This document shows, in pieces, positions 28,035 to 36,794 of a stretch of 64,000 bases of DNA. Location: the NCBI RefSeq assembly GCF_030818955.1, contig NZ_JAUTBF010000001.1, positions 3,596,001-3,660,000 on the forward strand. The letters run 5' to 3'. Both the position numbers and the translations under genes were made by a program. This stretch comes from Microbacterium trichothecenolyticum (lineage in GTDB: Bacteria > Actinomycetota > Actinomycetes > Actinomycetales > Microbacteriaceae). The stretch's first letter is position 1; each line of letters begins with the position of its first letter. Under the pieces are notes generated by a model. That model ran no database searches and was not told the DNA's origin. It saw nothing but the letters and a program-made list of their open reading frames with translations.

Positions 28035-30051
28035 ATGACTCGAAACATGAAGCGCTTGGGGTGGGCTGGAGCTTCGGCCGCCATCGCGCTCACCGCGTCC
28101 GGTCTGCTGGCCCCTGGGGTGGCCTTCGCCGGAGAAGACCCGTCGACCGCGCCCACGTCGGGCCCCGAGTTCGATGCCACCGCGCAACGCCTGATGACGA
28201 GCAGCGACCAGGTGCAGGGCGTCGCCAAAGACGGCTCCGGCAACGTCGTGGTCTACACCACCGCCGAGCAGTCCCAGCTCGAAGGCGAGGCGAAGTCCTT
28301 CGTCGAGACGTCGTCGAACGTCGTCGTGAAGAAGGTCGGCCCCATCAAGGCGGCTGCGACCGACGACCTCGTTGGCGGGGCTGGCTATCTCTCTCCGGCC
28401 GGAGGTCGCTCCGTCGCGCTGTGCTCGGTCGGCTTCACCGGCTGGAGCCCCGAGGGTGACCCGGCGGTCATCACCGCGGGCCACTGCAACGCCGACGGCA
28501 CGCTGACTGAGAGCCTGCTGTCGCTTCCCTCCGGCGACCCCGCCGGTGGTGGTGCTGACGACAACAGCGACATCGACGACAGGGCGCCGCTGGGCACCCT
28601 CGCCTTCTCACAGTTCGGTGGGCCCGGAAACTCCGCCGGGGCGAACGGCGACACCTCGTCGGTCGACATCGCGACCATCGACGTCACGAACACCGATCTC
28701 GATCTCCTCCCGGAGATCACGGACTGGACGACGGCGTCCTCCGAGGACCTCTCCGCGTCCACGACCGACGTGCGCGCCATCGGCGCAGCGCAGGTCGACC
28801 AGCAGGCGTCGAAGTCGGGTCGCACGACCGGTCTCACCAGTGGAACCGTGACCGCCGTCGAGGGCTGGATGCAGGTCGCCGAAGAGAACGACGTGCGGTG
28901 GGTGTACGGCTTCGCTGTCGAGGGTGCCCCCGAGACGGTGCTGGGTGGCGACTCGGGTGGCGCCGTCTTCCAAGGCACGACGGCGGTCGGCGTGGTATCC
29001 GGCGGGAACGAGGCCGGCGACTTCCTCTGGGCCGCCGACCTCCAGGCGGGTCTCGCACAGACCGGCGGCTACTCGGTCGCCGTGAAGATCGATGCCCCCG
29101 CGCTGACCACGCCCGCCGAGGGCGGCTCCGTCGGCGTCGGCGGTGCCATTTCGGGAACGGCCCCCGTCGGAACGACTCTGAAGGTCACCCCCGCCTCGGG
29201 GGACACCTTCGATGTGCCCGTCGACGCTGCGGGCGCGTGGAGCTTCCCCGCGCCCGACAAGCTCGGCGTGTTCACGTTCGCGTTGCGTGCGGTGAACGGC
29301 TTCAACGAGTCGGCGTCCGTCGATGCGTCGGTCGAGGTCAAGGCCGAGGCGCCCGTCATCTCGACCCCCGCCGACGCTTCGATCGTCGAGAACGAGGTCA
29401 CCTCGATCTCGGGCACCGGTCTCCCGGGTGCCACGGTCACCCTCGCCGGCGATGTCACGGGCAGCGCCAAGGTGGCCGCCGACGGCACGTGGGCGGTCGA
29501 GGTCGACCTCGGTATCGGTCGCTATGCCCTCACCGCCACGCAGGCACGCGACGGCGAGACCTCGGCCGAGGCGCGCGCAGCGTTCGTCGTCGCCCCGTCG
29601 GCGCCGACCATCACCGGTATCGAGAACGGGGCCACGTACACCGGCGCCGCCGTTCCGACGTCGATCTCGGGCACCGGCATCGACGGCGCCACCATCACGG
29701 TGACGCTGAACGACGCCACGGTCGGCGAGACCACGGTCAAGGATGGCCGCTGGTCGATCGTGCTGAAGGACACCCTGGGCGAAGGCGCCTACGCCGTCGT
29801 CGCCACCCAGACCGTCGACGGTGTCTCCAGCTCGAGCTCGGTCGGTTTCTCGGTCGCGGTCGAGCCCGCTCCCTCGCCGTCGCCCTCGGCGACACCTGCC
29901 CCGGGTGGGAACCCCGGCGGCGGTAACGGCGGGGGACTCCGCCGTGACCGGTGTGGCGGACCAGGCCCCGTTGGCGTGGGGTGCCGTTGCGCTCCTGCTC
30001 GGAGGCTTCGGCGCTCTCGGCTACCGCCGGTTGCGCCGCGTCACCCGCTGA
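28035..30051 (+). CDS. Secreted S1-family serine protease with Ig-like repeats (frameshifted C-terminus)
   Basis: A Sec signal (residues 1-32, ending GVAFAG) precedes a pro-region and an alpha-lytic-type trypsin fold: His150 (ITAGHC), Asp211 (SSVDIATID) and Ser307 (LGGDSGGAV). Three bacterial Ig-like repeats (about 350-435, 437-525, 527-613) and a Pro/Ser/Gly linker follow. The frame then breaks: in the G5 run at 29931-29935 one G too many turns the natural end into unrelated residues up to 30278. With four Gs the protein ends DSAVTGVADQ..., a TM helix and YRRLRR at 30051, that is a sortase-like or membrane anchor after a S-A-V-T-G variant of LAxTG. The full protein would be about 671 residues. 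Sequencing error or phase variation cannot be told apart here. Confidence 0.85.
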
Positions 30052-30065
30052 ACAGCGTTGATCGA

Positions 30066-30105
30066 GCGCCCTCGACATCCCCGTCCCGGGAGATGTCGAG
30101 GGCGC
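30066..30105 (+). terminator. Terminator hairpin after protease gene
   Basis: Perfect 14-bp inverted repeat GCGCCCTCGACATC / GATGTCGAGGGCGC around a 12-base loop, followed by TTCGG. It lies 14 bases after the frame-restored stop at 30051, which supports 30051 as the true gene end. Confidence 0.8.
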
Positions 30106-30290
30106 TTCGGCGTGGGTCAAAGGTTCGGGTCTTTTCTGCCCGGACGTCTTCACATTCGTCGCTTCCCTCGCGCCGGAATTGCGCGGAAAGGGCTTTCTTG
30201 CGCGAAAGGGGCGATGTGATGTCGTGCCACTTCTCCTGGAATCCTGATGGACCAGGAATTGAAGCGCCCTGGGTCTGATGGAGACTCGCG

Positions 30291-31130
30291 CTATTTGATT
30301 CCCACCAGCTGATCGCTGGTCGTTTGGTCAGCATAGAACGCCTGCTCGAACTCGATGGGCGGGATGTCGCCGAGGTAGCCGTGGAGGCGTTGAGTGTTGT
30401 GCCAGTGCACCCACCCGAGGGTCGCGAGCTCGAGGTCCTCGACCGTCTTCCAGGGCCCGGATCGGGCGGGTCCGCGGACGAGTTCAGTCTTGTAGTAGCC
30501 GTTCACGGTCTCTGCCAGGGCGTTGTCATAGCTGTCGCCGACGGTCCCGATCGACGGGGTGGCCCCGATGTCCGCGAGGCGTTCGCCGTAGCGGATCGAC
30601 GTGAATTGACTGCCCGCATCGGAATGACAGCGCAGGTCGTGGTGGCGGGCGCCGCGGGACCACCGGGCCATCTCGATCGCGTCGAGGACCATGTCGGTGC
30701 GCATGTGCGACGCGACCCGCCATCCCACGATCATCCGGCTGAACGCGTCGATGATGAAGCAGACGTAGGCGACACCGGCCCAGGTCGGTACGAACGTGAG
30801 GTCCGTCACCCAGAGCCGGTTCGGGGCAGTCGCGGTGAACTCCCGCTTCACCAGATCCGGGTGACGCGCAGCGGCAGGATCAGGGCATGTTGTCTTGACC
30901 CGCTTCGACCGTCTCGCGCCCTCGATCCCCGCAGCGCGCATCAACCGACCCGTCTGGTCTCGGCCGATGTCGATCCCGTCGCGGCGGGCCGCCTTCCAGA
31001 GCTTGCGGACCCCGTAGACGCAGTAGTTCTCCATCCACAGCCGCACCAGCTCCGGCATCACGACCGCGTCGTTCACCGCTCGCGCCGACGGCGCCCGATC
31101 ACGGGCGGCGTAGTACGTGCTCGGAGCCAC
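30291..31130 (-). CDS. IS3-family transposase OrfB (catalytic part)
   Basis: The 279-residue DDE integrase part. The HTH_21 region (ENYCVYGVRKLWKAARRDG) precedes the rve core with first Asp in LWVTDLTFVPTW, second Asp in RCHSDAGSQFTS and Glu in YDNALAETVNGYYKTEL. An ATG at 31130 exists, but the frame is open further upstream to the end of orfA (VVAFVDANKDDIVEGRPLGV), so the real product is probably an OrfAB fusion made by a -1 frameshift near the end of orfA. Intact by eye, so possibly active. Confidence 0.92.
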   Translation of the reverse strand: MAPSTYYAARDRAPSARAVNDAVVMPELVRLWMENYCVYGVRKLWKAARRDGIDIGRDQTGRLMRAAGIEGARRSKRVKTTCPDPAAARHPDLVKREFTATAPNRLWVTDLTFVPTWAGVAYVCFIIDAFSRMIVGWRVASHMRTDMVLDAIEMARWSRGARHHDLRCHSDAGSQFTSIRYGERLADIGATPSIGTVGDSYDNALAETVNGYYKTELVRGPARSGPWKTVEDLELATLGWVHWHNTQRLHGYLGDIPPIEFEQAFYADQTTSDQLVGIK

Positions 31131-31210
31131 CTGCAGCAGTGCGCAGATGGGCTCGACTCCGAGCGGGCGCCCCTCGACGATGTCGTCCTTGTTCGCGTCG
31201 ACGAACGCGA

Positions 31211-31555
31211 CTACTTCCGGTGTTGGCGGTCGAGCTCCGCCCCGAAGAAACTCGCCGCACGCTTGAGGATCTCGTTGGCGCGACGCAACTCCCGGACTTC
31301 TTGCTCCAACTCCCGCACCCGAGCCGCCTCCGACGAGGTCACGCCCGGCGCGACGCCGTCGTCGATGTCAGCTTGCTTGACCCAGGTGCGCACGGATTCG
31401 ACCCCGTATCCGAGCTGCGACGCGACCCGCTGCACCGTCCCTTGCGTGACACCCAACTCGGCGCGCAGCGTTCGCACCATTCGCACCGCGGCGGCCTTCT
31501 CCTCGCTCGAATACCGACGCGTCGTCGGCTTCCCGATCGCCTTTTCCTTCGGCAT
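31211..31555 (-). CDS. IS3-family transposase OrfA (helix-turn-helix)
   Basis: A 114-residue protein with an HTH_Tnp_1 domain (RRYSSEEKAAAVRMVRTL; LGYGVESVRTWVKQAD) and a C-terminal leucine-zipper-like helix (ARVRELEQEVRELRRANEIL), then SFFGAELDRQHRK. The start is placed at ATG 31555 (MPKEKAIGK), as usual for the family, and not at the ATG 39 bases upstream. It overlaps the extended orfB frame, as expected for programmed frameshifting. Confidence 0.9.
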   Translation of the reverse strand: MPKEKAIGKPTTRRYSSEEKAAAVRMVRTLRAELGVTQGTVQRVASQLGYGVESVRTWVKQADIDDGVAPGVTSSEAARVRELEQEVRELRRANEILKRAASFFGAELDRQHRK

Positions 31556-31659
31556 AACTCCATCCTCGTTTCCAAGGCCAGGAGCCTCCAACAAACCCAG
31601 GGCGCTTCAACCATCGACCCCGACGGCCACAACGCGCTCGCCCCCAGAAAGGAGGAAGC

Positions 31660-32112
31660 ATGAGCCCCGAAACACCACCCCCCGCCGAGCCCGAACGCGA
31701 ACCCTCCCGACCCGGCGGACACGCCACCTTCGGCCCCGAAGCAGCCACAGCCCTCGAAAGAACACTCGCCGAGCTCCGCGACCCAGACGACGCCCTCCGC
31801 ATCCTCCACGCCATCGACGAAGCAGGCGCGTCCTTCGCTGCCTACCTCCTTCTGCCTGACACCACCCCTGCCGCCCCCGACGTCCTCGACCGCTTCTACA
31901 ACAGCTACGCCGACGCCTGGGAAACCTTCGCCGAGTTCCGTCACGACGTCCTCGAAGCCCTCGGCTGGCTCGAAGCGCTCGCCAAAGTCATGAACGAGCA
32001 GGGCATCCCCGAGGACCACATCACTTGGAACCACCCCGTCATCGACAGACAGATCCTCGACACCTACGACGTCGTCCATCTCGACGGGTGGTGGCACGTC
32101 TTCAACAAGTAG
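31660..32112 (+). CDS. Hypothetical protein, possibly ArdA-like remnant
   Basis: A 150-residue acidic protein with a good RBS (AAAGGAGG) before ATG 31660. The first 60 residues are Pro/Ala/Glu-rich; the second half (FYNSYADAWETFAEFRHDV, then NHPVIDRQILDTYDVVHLDG and a WWHVF ending) resembles in pattern the C-terminal part of ArdA antirestriction proteins (Y-x-S-x3-Asp, then Ile-Asp...Asp...Phe). That resemblance is by eye only. It stands between an IS3 copy and a serine recombinase, which fits a mobile-element gene. Its promoter region may have been cut off by the IS. Confidence 0.55.
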   Translation: MSPETPPPAEPEREPSRPGGHATFGPEAATALERTLAELRDPDDALRILHAIDEAGASFAAYLLLPDTTPAAPDVLDRFYNSYADAWETFAEFRHDVLEALGWLEALAKVMNEQGIPEDHITWNHPVIDRQILDTYDVVHLDGWWHVFNK

Positions 32113-32240
32113 CGCAGTGAGGCTTTTCCCCAGGTCAGCGATGACAATTCCACAACGCCAAACATCTCGACTTAAGAGGTGAAGTGAGCGTAAATCAAGG
32201 AGCTAAGTCCGCCCGAACGGGCGGCAGAAAGGAGGCATTC

Positions 32241-33992
32241 ATGAGCCAATCATCGAATCTCCCGCGTAAGACGTCATTTTCCGGCTGGGAGCAACTCCTC
32301 GGCCTCGATGGTTCGTCGCCCGCGGTTGCTGATCAGAGCGACGGTCACGCGGTCGTCTACCTCCGTGTGTCCACGCCACGACAGATGCTCACGGCAATCG
32401 ACATCGACGCGGATGGCAACTCGATCGCGACTCAGCGAGAGGCCTGCCTCGTTCGCGCGAAACGTGCGAAAGCCCCCATCGCCGCCGAGTTCGTGGAACC
32501 CGGCAATTCAGCGCAGTCGATTGGAAAGCGGCCTGTTTTCAGGGAGATGCTGCGGTACATCGAGGAGCATCCCGAAATCAGTTTCGTAGTTATATATATG
32601 CGCTCTCGGGCTTTTCGGAACCTCGCTGACGCGGCGATCACCAAGCGGATCTTGGCCGGTATGGGCGTCAAGCTCATCTCCGCGAAAGAGGATTTCGGTG
32701 AGGGCTACATGGCTGACGCCATGGAAGCTGTCACCGACATCATGAACGAAGTCCAGGTCCGTCAGAGCGGCGAGGACATCAAACAGAAAATGCGCCACAA
32801 GGCGGTCAACGGCGGAACGATCGGGCGAGCCAAGCTCGGTTACATCAACGATCGCAAAGACTTCGGTGGTCGTCTTGTCAACACGATCAGCCTGGATGAG
32901 GAACGAGCTCCGCTCATCCGGTTCGCTTTCGAGCAGTACGCGACGGACCGCTACTCGGTGTGGCAGCTCGCGACGCTTCTTGAGGATATGGGGCTGACGA
33001 GTCGTGGCCCTCGTGATCGCCCGACGCGTCCCGTGTCGTCTAGTGCGTTGGCCAAAATTCTCCGTGACCCGTACTACACCGGCATGCTCCCGTACAAAGG
33101 AGAACTTTATGAAGGTCGTCATCCGGCCTTGGTGACCCAGGAGATTTTCGACGTATGCCAGAAGATTCTTGACCGCAGGAACCGGCGCGGCGACCGGGAC
33201 TTCATTCACTTTCACTACCTGAAGGGACTGCTGTTCTGCGGCCTCTGCAAGGCTGAGGGGCGCACTCGTCGGCTCGTCTATACCCAGAGTCAGGGCAACG
33301 GGGGAGTGTATGAGTACTGGGTCTGTTCAGGGAAGACCCGCGACCATTGCCACCTTCCCTCGCTGCGTTTGGAAGCCATCGAAGAGGAGGTCGCTCGCGA
33401 GGTTGCTCGCGAAGGACTGACCGTCGACGAGATCGAGGTGATGCGCTCACAACTGCAGGAAACCGCCGATGAGATGCAGGCGCAGGATCGGCAAGTGAAA
33501 GCGTCGCTGCGCTCAGAGCTGCGCAAACTGGAGGGGCAAGAGGAGCGTCTGATCGAGCTCGCCGCGGAGGGCAGCGTCTCCACGCCAAAGCTTCGAGAGA
33601 AGCTGAACGACATCACGATGAAGAAGCGCGTCATCGAAGAGAAACTGACGCACACGATCGAGCGGCTTGCCGCGGGGGCGGAGCGAGCTGCTGCTCAGCT
33701 TGATCTGCTGGAGCGCCTAGGGGCGGTGTACGAGAAGGCCGGGGAAAGCGTTCGACGTGACCTCATCGCGGCGCTCTTCAACAGGTTCGTTGTGTCTATC
33801 CGCGAAGAAGGCGCCCCCGCCCTCGACGGAGAACGAACCGTCATCAACGAGGCAGTCCACGTGCTTAACCGTCGTAACGGTGCACGCGGCACGTCCAACA
33901 GCACGAAGAGAGCCTCCCGCAATACTGCAGAAGGCTCTCTTACATCGTCACTTCAGCCGAATTCTTCGTCCGAAGGTTGGAACATCCATGAC
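32241..33992 (+). CDS. Large serine recombinase, frame reads into tRNA-Pro
   Basis: Site-specific recombinase. The N-terminal resolvase domain has catalytic Ser44 in YLRVSTPRQ, then a recombinase domain (GYINDR...), a zinc ribbon (CGLCKAEGR...C near residues 335-375) and a long coiled coil (about 395-480). ATG 32241 follows AAAGGAGG; the frame is open to 32184. No in-frame stop precedes the tRNA-Pro gene: the frame continues antisense through it (GVTGFEPAASSSRTTRATK) and on to 36671 as a chance opening. I end the feature just before the tRNA. This is the picture expected when an element recombines at a tRNA 3' end and its integrase gene abuts the att site. Confidence 0.85.
33906..33941. terminator. 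Inverted repeat at the end of the recombinase frame / downstream of tRNA-Pro
   Basis: Perfect 10-bp arms AAGAGAGCCT / AGGCTCTCTT around 16 bases. It lies 53 bases downstream of the tRNA-Pro 3' end (minus strand), so it can serve as the tRNA terminator although it is inside the recombinase frame. Confidence 0.55.
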
Positions 33993-33993
33993 A

Positions 33994-34070
33994 TGGTCGG
34001 GGTGACAGGATTTGAACCTGCGGCCTCGTCGTCCCGAACGACGCGCGCTACCAAGCTGCGCCACACCCCG
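33994..34070 (-). tRNA. tRNA-Pro (anticodon CGG)
   Basis: On the minus strand the acceptor stem CGGGGTG pairs with CACCCCG, the D arm is GCGC-AGCTTGGTA-GCGC, the anticodon arm is CGTCG-TTCGGGA-CGACG (anticodon CGG), the T arm is GCAGG-TTCAAAT-CCTGT, and ACCA is encoded at the end (33994-33997). A TAGACT box at 34087-34092 (reverse strand) fits a -10. Its 3' end faces the serine recombinase gene, the usual side for an integrated element. Confidence 0.96.
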
Positions 34071-34235
34071 TTGCAACTTGAAAAGTCTACCCTGTCACGG
34101 CGCATGCTCCGAACCACGTCGCGTCTCGGGCGTGCCCCGTCCGGGATGCGGAGCGCCGTCGCTGTCATGCGAATGGTGCCCGTGTCGGGAGGCCGTTCCG
34201 ACACCGGGGAGTTCGACAGGCCGCTACGCGCCGAG

Positions 34236-35756
34236 TCAGACCCGCGGGGTGCGGCGTCGACGCGCGACCTGCGCCACGACGATTCCGATTCCGATCATCA
34301 CCGCCGCGATGCCGCTCGTTGCCCCCACACCCGCGCTCGACAGCCCCGTCACCGGGAGAGCCGGCGGGGTGAGAGCCGGAGCGGGGGGCGCGACGGAGGC
34401 GGGCACAGGAGTCGGGGTCGACGACGGCGTGGGCGAGGGAGCCGGCACGGGGTCGACGGGAGGTGCCGGCACCAGCTGCTCGGTCTGCGTGGGAGAGGCG
34501 AAGCGTTCCGTCCACACGTAAGACGGCGGCAGATGCGGAACGACGTCCGGATCCTGGGAGGTGCGCTCGATCCGCCACACGGCCGTGTAGACACCCGAGC
34601 CGGGGAGGTCGCCCTGCGTGCCGACGGTGTATCTGCCGGCGCCGACTCGCGGGTCCGTGCGCAGGATGAGTTGCGCGACCGGTTTCAGGTTGTCGGGAAC
34701 CTCGGCCGCTTCCGCGGGGAAGGCGCCGGTGCGATACACATCCGCCGTCGCCGACAGAACGACGAACGAGCCATCGGTGTGGCGGGGCCAGACGCCCTCG
34801 GCCGCCGAGACGGTGACCTCGTCGACGAAGCGACGTCCGTCGATCCGTGCCACCGTCTGCACGCGCGGGGAGAAACGGACCGGACGGGGGGTGGCATCCT
34901 GCGTCGACAGCTCGAACGTCTGCGGGCCGGCGGGCCCGGCGGATTCCTGCTGACCGGGCGTCGAGTAAAACCGGATGGCCGCTGCCCGTACCGAGAACGC
35001 GCCGGTCGCCTGCACGCTGTACGGACGCCCGTCGTCGGCCGCGGAAGCGGGGGCCACGATGGGGTAGCTCCCGCCCCCGCGAACGCCCTGACGCTCGGCG
35101 GAGCCGGTGTCGGCGAACACCGCATTGTGCAGGGTGATGGTGCCGACGGCTTCGGCATCGACATCAACCGTCAGGACCCCGCGCGTGGGGTCGTCCTCCT
35201 GCGTGGACAGGGTCAGGGAACCTCCGACGCGCGGCACGCGGATGGCCTCGGCCTCGGTGAGGTACTGGACGGCACGTTGCTGGACCGCTGCGCTGTTCTC
35301 GGGACTCGCGCGTCGCATGATGTCGTCGATCGCCCCGGCGAGGTCGTCTCCCTCGTACCCCCACGAGTGCAGCGTCGTGTCGCGATCGACGATGGCTTTC
35401 ACCGCCCACCCGACGCTCGCCGCCTGCACGGGGTCGTCGGTCTGGCCGTACGTGCTGACCAGATGGTTGATCGAGACGAGCTGTTGCGCGCTCAGCCCGT
35501 TCACGTCCGAGGTGACACCGTGGTCGGTCGTGGTTCCGGTGGCCACGGGCAGGCCGGGATGGATGCAGTAGGTGTGAACGTCGCCGACACGCATCGAGCC
35601 ATGCCAGCCCGTGCGCGAGAGCGGGGCCCAGGTGCCGAAGCCTGTGCCGCGATCGGCGGCGTGCGCTGCGGGTCCGAGACCGAGCCCGGTGGTCAGAACC
35701 ACGAACACGGCGAGGATCGCGGGGAGGCGGAGAGAGAGCGGTGGTGGATGCTGCAT
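34236..35756 (-). CDS. Sortase-anchored surface protein with thioester-like domain
   Basis: A 506-residue protein with a signal peptide (1-34, ending AAHAAD) and a C-terminal sorting signal LPVTG (467-471), TM helix and RRRR tail. The N-terminal part has the pattern of Gram-positive thioester adhesion domains: Cys64 in HTYCIHPG and Gln111 in VQAASVGWAV could form the internal Cys-Gln bond that binds host or surface amines. Two beta-rich modules (about 185-290 and 300-425) and a Pro/Thr/Ser stalk (about 425-465) follow. A clear terminator is not seen downstream; tRNA-Pro is next. The family call on the thioester domain is by pattern only. Confidence 0.75.
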   Translation of the reverse strand: MQHPPPLSLRLPAILAVFVVLTTGLGLGPAAHAADRGTGFGTWAPLSRTGWHGSMRVGDVHTYCIHPGLPVATGTTTDHGVTSDVNGLSAQQLVSINHLVSTYGQTDDPVQAASVGWAVKAIVDRDTTLHSWGYEGDDLAGAIDDIMRRASPENSAAVQQRAVQYLTEAEAIRVPRVGGSLTLSTQEDDPTRGVLTVDVDAEAVGTITLHNAVFADTGSAERQGVRGGGSYPIVAPASAADDGRPYSVQATGAFSVRAAAIRFYSTPGQQESAGPAGPQTFELSTQDATPRPVRFSPRVQTVARIDGRRFVDEVTVSAAEGVWPRHTDGSFVVLSATADVYRTGAFPAEAAEVPDNLKPVAQLILRTDPRVGAGRYTVGTQGDLPGSGVYTAVWRIERTSQDPDVVPHLPPSYVWTERFASPTQTEQLVPAPPVDPVPAPSPTPSSTPTPVPASVAPPAPALTPPALPVTGLSSAGVGATSGIAAVMIGIGIVVAQVARRRRTPRV

Positions 35757-35816
35757 GGGGAATCCCTTCGGTCGAGGAGACTCGATCCTGCGTTCTCACG
35801 CGATCCTGGTGACGAC

Positions 35817-35852
35817 GAAGGGGGCCGATCCGTGAACGGATCGACCCCCTTC
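35817..35852 (-). terminator. Terminator downstream of the PBP-metallophosphoesterase operon
   Basis: GAAGGGGGCCGATCCG / CGGATCGACCCCCTTC with a TGAA loop: 16-bp arms, 15 of which pair by Watson-Crick rules. Read on the minus strand it follows the metallophosphoesterase stop by 18 bases. Confidence 0.85.
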
Positions 35853-35870
35853 GCAACTGTGGAGGAGCGG

Positions 35871-36794
35871 TCAGCGCGGCAGCAGGGTGAGCAGCGTGGC
35901 TTCCGGGCGGCACGCGAACCGCACCGGCGCGTAGATCGAGTGGCCGAGACCCGCGCTGACGTTCAATGGCACCGTGCGATCGGCGTGCGTCCATTCGCTC
36001 AGACCGCGGGCCTGATCGAGTGGGATGTCGCAGTTCGACACGAGCGCCTTGTCACTGAACGGTATGCGCACCTGTCCGCCGTGCGTGTGCCCCGCCAGCA
36101 GCACATCGGCTCCGAGCTCGATGAAGGTGTCGAGCGTGCGCCGGTACGGCGCGTGCATGACACCGATCGTGAGGTCGGCGGCATCCAGGCTTTCGAGTGC
36201 GGGAGGGATGAGCTCGGGGTGGTCCCAGTTGCGGTGGGCGTCGTTCACGCCGAACGCGGTGATACGGGTGCCCTTCACCTCGAGCGAGACCGCGGTGTCG
36301 TCGAGGATGCTCCAGCCCAGATCATCGGTGAAGAAGCGGTCCAGGGAGTCGACGTCGAGGTGCTTGTGCACGGGCAGGTTGCCCGATGGGCCCAGGAAGT
36401 ACCGCAGCGGGTTGCGCGGCGCGGGTTCCTGGTAGTCGTTCGATCCGTGTACGACGAGCCCGGGGATCTCACGGAGCGTCGAGAACGCCGTGCGCACACC
36501 GACGAGCCCGTCACGGTGCCCCATGTTGTCGCCGGTGTTGACGACCAGGTCGGGGCTCAGCTCGACGAGCCGCGACATCCACTCCTGTTTACGGTGCTGC
36601 CACGGAGCCATGTGGGCGTCGGACACGTGCAGCACCCGCAGGGGCTCGGCGCCCTTCGGCAGAACCCGTAGAGCGTGATAGCGCACGGTGAACAGGTACC
36701 GTTCGATCCCCACGCCCCACACGGCGGCCCCCACAGCGGCCGCCCCCGCAACCCCGAGGGGTGCGAGGGCGGCCGTCACGAGGGGGCGCGTCAC
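35871..36794 (-). CDS. Metallophosphoesterase, membrane-anchored
   Basis: A 307-residue calcineurin-like phosphoesterase. One N-terminal TM helix (about 8-28) precedes the metal-binding motifs: HVSDAHM (residues 55-61), VNTGDNMGHRD, GSNDY in place of GNHD, and LLAGHTHGGQVRIP. The missing His of GNHD (SND) is also seen in this YkuE-like branch. It overlaps the class A PBP stop by 4 bp and is thus in its operon, an arrangement widely conserved in actinobacteria next to ponA; a cell-envelope role is likely but its substrate is unknown. Confidence 0.88.
   Translation of the reverse strand: MTRPLVTAALAPLGVAGAAAVGAAVWGVGIERYLFTVRYHALRVLPKGAEPLRVLHVSDAHMAPWQHRKQEWMSRLVELSPDLVVNTGDNMGHRDGLVGVRTAFSTLREIPGLVVHGSNDYQEPAPRNPLRYFLGPSGNLPVHKHLDVDSLDRFFTDDLGWSILDDTAVSLEVKGTRITAFGVNDAHRNWDHPELIPPALESLDAADLTIGVMHAPYRRTLDTFIELGADVLLAGHTHGGQVRIPFSDKALVSNCDIPLDQARGLSEWTHADRTVPLNVSAGLGHSIYAPVRFACRPEATLLTLLPR

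Larger units (their letters stand above)
30260..31609 (-). mobile_element. IS3-family insertion sequence (about 1350 bp)
   Basis: Two minus-strand ORFs (orfA, orfB) are bounded by inverted repeats: the left end reads TTGAAGCGCCCTGGGT from 30259, and the right end is its exact reverse complement ending at 31610; similarity continues inward for 9 more bases (23 of 25 in all). IS3 ends usually start TGA, as here. No 3- or 4-bp direct repeat is seen at the outer flanks (GGAAT left, ACCAT right), so either one flank was deleted or the duplication has decayed. The element lies between the protease terminator and a putative element remnant. Confidence 0.88.

Noticed and set aside
30259..34070. IS3 ends as possible att sites of the tRNA-Pro element
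   Set aside because: The inverted repeats are the ends of the IS and unrelated to the tRNA sequence; a direct tRNA repeat would be needed.
34071..36671. Continuation of the serine recombinase frame to a 1495-codon protein
   Set aside because: The extension is antisense to tRNA-Pro, the LPVTG protein and the metallophosphoesterase; it is a chance opening in high-GC DNA.
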